From contig JASLGD010000600.1 of NCBI GenBank assembly GCA_030150305.1, positions 1-8,288 on the forward strand: a DNA stretch of 8,288 nucleotides. Reading direction: 5' to 3'. Positions 1 through 5,341 of the stretch are shown piece by piece (the first letter of the stretch is position 1; every line of letters begins with the position of its first letter). Both the position numbers and the translations under genes were made by a program. The notes under the pieces are model-generated. The model made no database searches. It had not been told where the DNA came from and saw only the letters and a program-made list of their open reading frames with translations. This stretch comes from Caldimonas sp. GTDB taxonomy: Bacteria > Pseudomonadota > Gammaproteobacteria > Burkholderiales > Burkholderiaceae_C.

Positions 1-41
1 CGCGCGTCCGGCGCCCGCCTCGCGGCCGTGCTCCGAATGAC

Positions 42-87
42 CCTGCCGGCAACGAGCCGCCTTGAACCTCGCGGTTGCCTGCCGGCA
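42..87. repeat. Pair of 10-bp direct repeats with palindromic core
   Basis: CCTGCCGGCA occurs at 42-51 and again at 78-87. Its core TGCCGGCA is self-complementary. The two copies are 36 bp apart and lie about 70-115 bp upstream of the GTG start of the TIGR03118 gene. They could be paired operator half-sites or chance in GC-rich DNA. I see no convincing sigma-70 or sigma-54 promoter beside them. Confidence 0.3.
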
Positions 88-110
88 TCCACGCATGCCG
101 ACCGTGGCGA

Positions 111-129
111 GCCCGCGGGCGCGCGCCCG
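111..129. repeat. Two overlapping perfect palindromes in the leader of the TIGR03118 gene
   Basis: GCCCGCGGGC (111-120) and CGGGCGCGCGCCCG (116-129) are both perfect palindromes and share the GGGC at 117-120. In RNA this GGGC could pair either with the GCCC before it or with the GCCC after it, giving two mutually exclusive hairpins ending 29 nt before the start codon. The second could also end transcription from an upstream gene, although no T-tract follows. Confidence 0.35.
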
Positions 130-147
130 TTCGCAACAACAACGCAT

Positions 148-151
148 GGAG
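148..151 (+). promoter_or_regulatory. Ribosome binding site deciding the GTG start at 159
   Basis: GGAG sits 7 nt before the GTG at 159. It decides the start against the in-frame TTG at 75, which would put a long charged non-signal-like extension in front of the signal peptide. Confidence 0.65.
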
Positions 152-158
152 ATCCGAC

Positions 159-1331
159 GTGAAGCGCACCCTGCTCTCTTTCCGTCCTTCGCACGCATCC
201 GGCATCGGCGTCGCCGCCGCGCTGACGCTGGCTGCCCTCGGCGCGCCGCTGCCGGCGGCCGCGCAATACGCGCAGACCAACCTCGTCTCGAGCGTCCCCG
301 GGCTGGCGACGATCACCGATCCGAGGCTGATCAACCCGTGGGGCATCTCGCGGTCGCCGACGAGCCCGTTCTGGACGTCCGACCAGGGGATGAACAGCAG
401 CACGCTCTATGCGATCACGAACGGGACCAACGTCACGCAGGTGCTCGGCGTCAACGCGAACGGCTTCGTCGCGATTCCGACGACCGCGGCGGGCCCGCAA
501 GGTCCGACCGGCCAGGTCAACAACAGCAACACGGCTTCGTTCCAGCTCGTCCCGGGCACCGCGAGCACGTCGTCGCGGTTTCTCTTCGCGAACCTGAACG
601 GGACGATCTCCGGCTGGGCCGGCGGGCTCTCGTCGTCGATCGAGGTGACGACTCCCGGCGCGCTCTACACGGGGCTCGCGATCGACACCGCCGGCACACG
701 CCTCTACGCCGCCGACGGCGCTGGCGGTGCGGTCCGCGTCTTCGACAGCGCGTTCGCGCCGGTGAACGGCGCCGGGTTCACCGACCCGACCCTGCCCTCC
801 GGCTTCGTCCCGTTCAACGTCCAGGACATCGGCGGCAAGGTCTACGTCACCTACGCGCCGTCCGGCCTCGCCGCGCAGCGCGGAGCCGCGCTCGGCCAGG
901 GCTTCGTCAGCGTCTTCGACGAGAACGGCGGCTTCCTGCAGCGGCTCATCAGCGGCAGCCAGCTCGCGGCGCCGTGGGGCGTCGCGCTCGCGCCCGCGGG
1001 CTTCGGCGCGTTCGGCGGCGACCTGCTGGTCGGCAACTTCAGCTTCGCGCACAGCGGCATCAACGCCTTCGATCCGATCACCGGCGCGTTCCGCGGCTCG
1101 ATCGCGATCGACGTCGGCTCGGGCAACACGCCGGGCGGCCTCTGGGGCCTGATGTTCGGCAGCGGCACCGGCAGCGGCGGCGACAGCAACACGCTCTACT
1201 TCGCCGATGGCATCAACGGCGAGACGGCGGGTCTGTTCGGCGCGATCGCTGCCGTTCCCGAGCCCGAGGTCGTGACGCTGTTCGGCGTCGGGCTCGCGCT
1301 GCTCGGCTGGCGGCGGCGACGCGAACGCTAG
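159..1331 (+). CDS. TIGR03118-family secreted protein with PEP-CTERM sorting tail
   Basis: Predicted exported protein of 390 residues. I chose the GTG at 159 because GGAG lies 7 nt upstream and because it places a normal signal peptide at the N-terminus: basic KR, a hydrophobic stretch around residues 16-31, and an AAA|Q cleavage site near residue 35. The longer frame back to a TTG at 75 has no such support. The mature protein matches what I know of the TIGR03118 family: NLVSS..PGLA near the start, NPWGIS at 59-64, then PFWTSD, NGTISGW, GLAID, PFNVQ, APWGVALAP, LLVGNFSF, NAFDP.TG, GLWGLMFG and LYFADG. The last 25 residues are a PEP-CTERM signal: VPEP, a hydrophobic helix, then GWRRRRER. Family knowledge says such tails are processed by an exosortase, placing the protein at the cell surface or in EPS. 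The biochemical function of TIGR03118 proteins is unknown to me; a beta-propeller-like fold is an inference from the repeated hydrophobic/Gly/Asp pattern. No exosortase gene is in view. Confidence 0.9.
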   Translation: MKRTLLSFRPSHASGIGVAAALTLAALGAPLPAAAQYAQTNLVSSVPGLATITDPRLINPWGISRSPTSPFWTSDQGMNSSTLYAITNGTNVTQVLGVNANGFVAIPTTAAGPQGPTGQVNNSNTASFQLVPGTASTSSRFLFANLNGTISGWAGGLSSSIEVTTPGALYTGLAIDTAGTRLYAADGAGGAVRVFDSAFAPVNGAGFTDPTLPSGFVPFNVQDIGGKVYVTYAPSGLAAQRGAALGQGFVSVFDENGGFLQRLISGSQLAAPWGVALAPAGFGAFGGDLLVGNFSFAHSGINAFDPITGAFRGSIAIDVGSGNTPGGLWGLMFGSGTGSGGDSNTLYFADGINGETAGLFGAIAAVPEPEVVTLFGVGLALLGWRRRRER

Positions 1332-1349
1332 GGCGCGGTCGCAGCGAAC

Positions 1350-1376
1350 CGCCGACGCTCGCACGCGACGTCGGCG
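1350..1376 (+). terminator. Possible terminator hairpin after the TIGR03118 gene
   Basis: CGCCGACG (1350-1357) and CGTCGGCG (1369-1376) form an 8-bp stem around an 11-nt loop, 18 nt after the TAG of the TIGR03118 gene and 38 nt before the oxygenase start. There is no T-tract, so it may be a weak or Rho-assisted terminator, or just part of the 5' leader of the oxygenase mRNA. Confidence 0.35.
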
Positions 1377-1414
1377 CGGCGGCCCGCTGGTATTCTGGTC
1401 ACCGACCGGAAGCC

Positions 1415-2512
1415 ATGGCGTTCGCCTTCACGATCGACCCCGACGTCGCCGCCGCGCGAACGCTGCCGAGCGCGTTCTATCTCGATCCCGCGGTCTTCGC
1501 GCTGGCGCGCGAGCGCGTCTTCGCGCGGACGTGGCAATGGCTCGGCCCCGTCGACGACGTCGCTGCCGCGGGATCGCTCTCGCCGCGCGAGCTGCTGCCG
1601 GGTCATCTGGCCGAGCCGTTGCTGCTCGCGCGCGACGCGACGGGCGAGCTGCGCTGCCTCTCCAACGTGTGCACGCACCGCGGCAATCTCCTCGTGCACG
1701 CGCCGTGCCGCGCCGAGCAGATCCGCTGCGGCTACCACTCGCGGCGTTTCGATCTCGCCGGCCGCGTCACGTTCATGCCCGGCTTCGAAGGCGCGCGCGA
1801 CTTCCCCCGCGCCGCGGACGACCTGCCCCGCGTCGCGCTCGGCGAATTCGCAGGCCACGCGTTCGCGTCGCTCGCGCCGGCGGCGCCGTTCGACGCATTC
1901 CTCGCGCCGATCCGCGAGCGACTCGCGTGGTTGCCGCTCGCCGCACTCCGCCACGATCCGTCGCGCGACCGCAGCTTCGAGGTCGCGGCGCACTGGGCGC
2001 TCTACGTCGAGAACTACCTCGAGGGCCTGCACATCCCGTTCCTGCATCCGGCGCTGCACCAGGTGCTCGACATGCAGCACTACGGCTACGAGCTCGGCCG
2101 CTACGGCAACCTGCAGCTCGCGCTCGCGCGCAACGACGACGACGCTGCTTTCGCGCCGCCGCCGCGATCGCTCGACCACGGCCGGCGCATCGCGGCGTAC
2201 TACTGGTGGGTGTTCCCGAACCTGATGCTGAACTTCTATCCGTGGGGCTTGTCGCTCAACGTCGTCGAGCCGCTCGCTCCCGACCGCACGCGCGTCGTCT
2301 TCCGCGGCTACGTCCTCGACGCCGATCGCCTCGGCAGCGGCGCCGGCGCGCAGCTCGACCAGGTCGAGCTCGAAGACGAGGCCGCGGTCGAATCCGTGCA
2401 GCGCGGACTGCGCTCGCGCCTCTACGACCGCGGCCGCTACTCGCCGACGCACGAGCGCGGCGTGCACCAGTTCCATCGGCTGCTCTGCGACTTTCTCGCC
2501 GACGCAGCGTGA
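1415..2512 (+). CDS. Rieske non-haem iron oxygenase, alpha subunit (aromatic-ring-hydroxylating / choline-monooxygenase-like)
   Basis: Cytosolic oxygenase of 365 residues. The N-terminal Rieske domain carries C86-x-H88 and C105-x2-H108, 16 residues apart, the [2Fe-2S] ligand pattern. The catalytic domain has E199-N-Y-L-E203-G-L-H206-x4-H211: H206 and H211 are the expected iron ligands and E203 is in the position of the usual bridging acid. An acidic cluster at 318-326 followed by SVQRGL should supply the third ligand. The C-terminal RGRYSPTHE..VHQFHRLL stretch fits single-component alpha subunits of the choline/carnitine monooxygenase-like branch. The substrate cannot be read from sequence. 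These enzymes need a reductase, and none is adjacent, nor is a beta subunit or ferredoxin. The start is the ATG at 1415; its only SD-like sequence, GGAAG, is just 2 nt away, so initiation signals are weak, but the hydroxylase N-terminus (FYLDP..FALERVFARTWQ-like) begins just after. Downstream it converges on a PEP-CTERM gene. Confidence 0.92.
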   Translation: MAFAFTIDPDVAAARTLPSAFYLDPAVFALARERVFARTWQWLGPVDDVAAAGSLSPRELLPGHLAEPLLLARDATGELRCLSNVCTHRGNLLVHAPCRAEQIRCGYHSRRFDLAGRVTFMPGFEGARDFPRAADDLPRVALGEFAGHAFASLAPAAPFDAFLAPIRERLAWLPLAALRHDPSRDRSFEVAAHWALYVENYLEGLHIPFLHPALHQVLDMQHYGYELGRYGNLQLALARNDDDAAFAPPPRSLDHGRRIAAYYWWVFPNLMLNFYPWGLSLNVVEPLAPDRTRVVFRGYVLDADRLGSGAGAQLDQVELEDEAAVESVQRGLRSRLYDRGRYSPTHERGVHQFHRLLCDFLADAA

Positions 2513-2580
2513 CTGCAGGCGACGCGGGCGCGTGCGCCGCCTCCCGCATCTCGCCGGCGAGCGCCCGCGGCTCTGTCGCG

Positions 2581-2594
2581 ATCGCCGCGGCGAT
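2581..2594. repeat. 14-bp perfect palindrome in the convergent gap
   Basis: ATCGCCGCGGCGAT is exactly self-complementary. It lies 68 nt after the oxygenase stop and 50 nt after the PEP-CTERM stop on the other strand. It has no spacer, so as RNA it would need to open its centre to fold. A protein-binding site or chance are both possible. Confidence 0.3.
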
Positions 2595-2622
2595 GCCGGT
2601 GGCGCGCGCCGCGGACGCGCCG

Positions 2623-2638
2623 CCTGCGCCCGCGCAGG
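2623..2638 (-). terminator. Terminator-like hairpin between convergent genes
   Basis: CCTGCGC (2623-2629) and GCGCAGG (2632-2638) make a perfect inverted repeat with a 2-nt centre, realistically a 6-bp stem with a 4-nt loop. It starts 6 nt after the stop of the minus-strand PEP-CTERM gene and would also face transcripts from the oxygenase. There is no T-run on either strand. The remainder of the 132-bp gap shows no gene. Confidence 0.4.
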
Positions 2639-2644
2639 TCGACC

Positions 2645-3901
2645 TCAGCCGCGCCGTTGGGCGCGCGAGCGGGCTCGCCAGCCGAGCACGCCGGCGAGGC
2701 CCGTCAACATCAGCGACACGCTCGCCGGCTCGGGCACCGCGTTCGCGTACACCGCGACGCAGCCGAGCGCGCACACCGCATTGCCGCCGACGGCGGCGGT
2801 GTTGCCTGCGAGCGGCACGAAGACGTCGCCCGTCAGCGGATCGACCGCGATCGAGTGCGGATTGGACGCGTCCGCCACCGGCAGCAGCACCGACTGCAGG
2901 AGCTGGTCGGTGGAGTCGCTGATGACGTCGAACACGCGGTGCCCCGCCGCGTTGGCACCGGTCACGAAATAGCGTCCCGACGCCGGGTCGTACCAGATCT
3001 CGTCGGTCTTCGAGATCTGGGCGAACGTCGCGACGATGCTGCCGGCGCCCGCCGGATTGAGCAGGATCGCCTGCGCGTTCGCGTTCGCGCAGCCGACCAT
3101 CAGGTTGCCGCTGCCGCCGAGCGCGAGCCCGGCCGAGCTGCACGAGCCGATCCCCATGCTGCCGAACTTGAACGTCTTGCCGATCGTGCCGTCGGTCCTG
3201 ATCTCGACGACGCCGCCGGCCGGATCGCCGTTGAACGACGGAACCGAGACGAAGAACGAGCCCGTGTTCGGGTCCCAGACCGGCTGCTCCATGCCGTCGC
3301 CCGCCGCGGCGCCCGGCACGCTGATGTTCGACTTGAAGATCGTCACCGGCGGCCCCGTGTTGAACAACGTCGCGAACGCCGGGCTGTCGGCGTTGTTCGC
3401 GGCGAGGAGCTGCTGCGTCGCGGGCGAGTACGCCATCTCGTCGACGCGGAACTGGCCGTTGGTCGAGACCGACTGCTGCAGCACCGGCGCCGCCGGGTTG
3501 GTGACGTTGAAGACCTTCAGCGTGCTGTTGCCGTCGCCGGCGTAGAGGGTCGTGGTGCCTCCCGACGTGACGGCGACGACGCCGTCGGCGCCCGAGGTCG
3601 ACGTCGTCGCCTGTTGTCCGGTGAACCCTTGCGCCTGGCCGAGCACCTTCAACGTCGACCCCGAGATGATGTCGACGCTGGCGTTCGAGCGGTCGGCGAC
3701 GTAGTACGCGTTCGACGCCGGGTTGAAGAACCCGATGTCGAACGACGTGAACCCGCCGCCGGGCTGCACGTTCGCGGGGGTCGGCGGGATCGCGATCAGC
3801 GTCTGCAGGGTGTAGTTCACCGGCTGCGCGAGCGCAGGGCTCGCGCCGAGAGCGCCGATCGCGAGGACCGACGCGGAAAGGGCGGGCTGGAGAAATCGCA
3901 T
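2645..3901 (-). CDS. Secreted YVTN/YncE-like beta-propeller protein with PEP-CTERM sorting tail
   Basis: Predicted surface protein of 418 residues. The ATG at 3901 has GAGGAG 5 nt upstream and begins a clear signal peptide (MRFLQPALSASVLAIG...) with an ALA|Q cleavage site near residue 25; in-frame codons upstream have no such support. The body repeats short blade-like units that end in strands such as NAYYVADR, TTLYAGD, GRYFVTGAN and PHSIAVDPLTGDVFVPL, the pattern of YVTN/NHL-type propellers; no catalytic motif is visible. Residues 389-418 form the PEP-CTERM tail: VPEP, hydrophobic helix, GWRARSRAQRRG. Four cysteines stand out for an exported protein: one pair in the GSCSS...VGCAN region and a CALGC pair just before the tail, possibly disulfides. 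By family knowledge the tail would be handled by an exosortase outside this window. It is the second PEP-CTERM protein here, convergent with the oxygenase. It is not a close copy of the TIGR03118 protein: the characteristic NPWG and LLVGNF motifs are absent. Function is unknown. Confidence 0.87.
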   Translation of the reverse strand: MRFLQPALSASVLAIGALGASPALAQPVNYTLQTLIAIPPTPANVQPGGGFTSFDIGFFNPASNAYYVADRSNASVDIISGSTLKVLGQAQGFTGQQATTSTSGADGVVAVTSGGTTTLYAGDGNSTLKVFNVTNPAAPVLQQSVSTNGQFRVDEMAYSPATQQLLAANNADSPAFATLFNTGPPVTIFKSNISVPGAAAGDGMEQPVWDPNTGSFFVSVPSFNGDPAGGVVEIRTDGTIGKTFKFGSMGIGSCSSAGLALGGSGNLMVGCANANAQAILLNPAGAGSIVATFAQISKTDEIWYDPASGRYFVTGANAAGHRVFDVISDSTDQLLQSVLLPVADASNPHSIAVDPLTGDVFVPLAGNTAAVGGNAVCALGCVAVYANAVPEPASVSLMLTGLAGVLGWRARSRAQRRG

Positions 3902-3906
3902 GGTGT

Positions 3907-3912
3907 CTCCTC
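3907..3912 (-). promoter_or_regulatory. Strong ribosome binding site of the second PEP-CTERM gene
   Basis: On the minus strand GAGGAG is followed by ACACC and then ATG. This is the best Shine-Dalgarno in the window and fixes the start at 3901 rather than at the TTG around 4036. Confidence 0.75.
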
Positions 3913-3934
3913 GGTCGTTTCTTCCGGCATCGCT

Positions 3935-3947
3935 TGCACGTCGTGCA
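3935..3947. promoter_or_regulatory. Inverted repeat in the leader of the second PEP-CTERM gene
   Basis: TGCACG-T-CGTGCA is a perfect 6+6 inverted repeat around one base, 34-46 nt upstream of the ATG at 3901. With a bulged T at 3934 the flanking CGC and GCG extend it to 9 pairs. Its size and symmetry resemble an operator for a dimeric regulator, but it could equally be an RNA hairpin in the leader. A TTGCCA -35-like sequence lies further up on the minus strand (4036-4031), without a good -10. The rest of the 208-bp gap 3902-4109 shows no gene. Confidence 0.35.
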
Positions 3948-4080
3948 GCGACTTGCGGGTGCCGCGTCGGGCGCGATCGGATGTCGACCAGCGAGAGCGC
4001 CTGAAATCGATCGACCCGACGCGCTCGCGCTGGCAATCCGCGCGCCGAAAGCGACGGCGTTCCTGACCGCAGGCTGACTG

Positions 4081-4096
4081 CGCGTCGAATGACGCG
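4081..4096 (-). terminator. Terminator-like hairpin after the MFS gene
   Basis: CGCGTC (4081-4086) and GACGCG (4091-4096) form a perfect 6-bp stem with a 4-nt loop, extendable by wobble pairs, 13 nt past the stop of the minus-strand MFS gene. No T-tract follows. It suggests that the MFS gene and the downstream PEP-CTERM gene are separate transcription units. Confidence 0.42.
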
Positions 4097-4109
4097 TGAG
4101 GCTCTGGCG

Positions 4110-5291
4110 CTATGCGGTCGCGGTCGCCCGAACGGGCAGTTCGGACGGCAGCCACAGCACCGTCAACGCGGTGCACAGTGCGACGCCCGCGAGCACCACG
4201 AACAACGTGCCGAAGCCCATCTGCTTGACGAGCGGCCCGAGCAGCCACACCGCGAGCGAGCTGATGCCGAGCGACACCGCGAGGCGCATCCCGGCGACGC
4301 GCGAGCGCATGCCGTCGTCGACGTAGCGCACGATCATCGCGTCGGTGAACGGGATCGCGCCGAAGATGAAGACCATCGTCGCGAGCATGCCGGCGTAGAG
4401 CCGCCAGCCCTGCTCGTGCGCGGAGAAGAGCAGCACCGGGATCTGGAGCAGCGCAATGCCGAGATAGAGCGGCTTCAGCGGCACGCGGTCGATCAGGCGG
4501 CCGACGATCACCTGCGCGAGCGAGGCGACGGCGTAGACGCTCGCGAGCAGCAGCCCGAGCGTCGCCGGATCGTCGACGACGCCGCGGAAGCGCTCGCTCA
4601 GCAGCTGCGCGTTGCCGTTGGTCGTGAGGTTGAAGAGGATGCCGCCGGTCGCCGATGCCATCGTCATCACCGCGAGCGCGCGCGCGACCTGCGAGCGCGT
4701 CAGCCGCACCTGCGCGCCGCCCTTGCGCTTGGCGGGCGACTCGGTCTCGGGCGGGACGACGCGCAGGAACACGACGCCGAGCGCGATGCATGCGACTCCG
4801 GGCACGGCGAACGCGGCGCGCCAGCCGAACCAATGCATGAGCAGGCCCGTGAGCGCGGCCGCCACGGCGATGCCGAGATTGCCGGCGAGGCCGTTGACGC
4901 CGATCGTCGCGCCCGGCCGTGCCGCACCCTGCAGCAGCATCGGAATCCCGACCGGGTGGTAGATCGACGCGAACGTGCCGATCAGCGTCAACCCCGCGGC
5001 GAGCTGCCACGGGCCTTGCGCGAGCGACGCGACGAGCGACGACGCGCCGATGCCGAAGAAGAACGCGACCATCATCGCGCGCCGACCCCAGAGATCGCCG
5101 AGCCGGCCCGACGGCAGCGAGCCGAGGCCGAACATGACGAACGCACCGACGCCGAACGGCATCAGGTCCTCCCAGCGGGCGAAGCCGAAGTCGGTCGCGA
5201 TGCTCGCCACCGCGGTCGCGAAGATGAGCAGGAACATGTGGTCCACCGCGTGGGCCACGTTGAGAAGAAGGACGGCGCTGCGCTTGTGCAT
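4110..5291 (-). CDS. Major facilitator superfamily (MFS) transporter
   Basis: Inner-membrane transporter of 393 residues, the usual size for a 12-helix MFS carrier. Hydrophobic segments are spread along the whole chain, with a more polar central loop around 180-200 (PPETESPAKRKGG) dividing two six-helix halves. MFS motif A is present between helices 2 and 3: SGRLGDLWGRR at residues 61-71. Helix 1 holds polar H14, D17 and H18 (NVAHAVDH), and FASIYHPVGIPML lies around helix 4; these recall the fosmidomycin-resistance (Fsr)-like and related sugar/drug efflux branch, but the substrate cannot be assigned. The start is the ATG at 5291; the only SD-like sequence (GAGGA) is about 13 nt away, so initiation is weakly marked. 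The gene diverges from the LVIVD-repeat gene with 50 bp between starts, so promoters must overlap or be very compact. Confidence 0.88.
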   Translation of the reverse strand: MHKRSAVLLLNVAHAVDHMFLLIFATAVASIATDFGFARWEDLMPFGVGAFVMFGLGSLPSGRLGDLWGRRAMMVAFFFGIGASSLVASLAQGPWQLAAGLTLIGTFASIYHPVGIPMLLQGAARPGATIGVNGLAGNLGIAVAAALTGLLMHWFGWRAAFAVPGVACIALGVVFLRVVPPETESPAKRKGGAQVRLTRSQVARALAVMTMASATGGILFNLTTNGNAQLLSERFRGVVDDPATLGLLLASVYAVASLAQVIVGRLIDRVPLKPLYLGIALLQIPVLLFSAHEQGWRLYAGMLATMVFIFGAIPFTDAMIVRYVDDGMRSRVAGMRLAVSLGISSLAVWLLGPLVKQMGFGTLFVVLAGVALCTALTVLWLPSELPVRATATA

Positions 5292-5341
5292 GGCGACCGG
5301 ATTGTCCTCGTAAAGTGCGCGCTGGACGACCGGAGTCGACG
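5292..5341. promoter_or_regulatory. 50-bp divergent intergenic region
   Basis: This gap must hold the start signals of both the MFS gene (minus) and the LVIVD-repeat gene (plus) unless promoters sit inside the coding regions. TAAAGT (about 5311-5316) on the plus strand and GACAAT on the minus strand are the most AT-rich, -10-like elements, but neither has a good partner box. CGACCGGA occurs at 5294-5301 and 5327-5334, the second overlapping the LVIVD ribosome binding site. Confidence 0.35.
5332..5335 (+). promoter_or_regulatory. Ribosome binding site deciding the ATG start at 5342
   Basis: GGAG lies 6 nt before the ATG at 5342. This favours 5342 over the upstream in-frame alternative start at 5315, which would add nine residues ahead of the signal sequence. 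Confidence 0.65.

Noticed and set aside
1..158. A possible 3' end of a gene upstream of the TIGR03118 gene
   Set aside because: Several frames are open from the left edge, but none shows a recognisable protein tail in so short a stretch, so no call is made.
1328..2476. 382-codon minus-strand open frame opposite the oxygenase
   Set aside because: Low-complexity Arg/Ala/Val/Glu composition with no motif or signal; the plus strand holds complete Rieske and iron-site motifs. It is a high-GC antisense shadow.
62..2512. A single plus-strand open frame of 816 codons spanning the TIGR03118 gene and the oxygenase
   Set aside because: Its first half is Arg/Ala-rich shadow translation of the TIGR03118 gene; only the part from the ATG at 1415 has protein-family features. 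It is not a fusion.
3902..4036. Sigma-54 (-24/-12) promoter, as sometimes reported for PEP-CTERM regulons
   Set aside because: I looked for GG and GC doublets with the right spacing upstream of both PEP-CTERM genes and the oxygenase and found none that fit.
2657..4066. 469-codon plus-strand open frame opposite the second PEP-CTERM gene
   Set aside because: Arg-rich with no recognisable domain, while the minus strand has a ribosome binding site, signal peptide and PEP-CTERM tail.
1403..5334. CGACCGGA shared just upstream of the oxygenase start (1403-1410) and twice in the MFS/LVIVD gap
   Set aside because: A further copy lies inside the LVIVD coding region (about 6048-6055) and near-variants are common, so it looks like a frequent GC-rich word rather than an operator.
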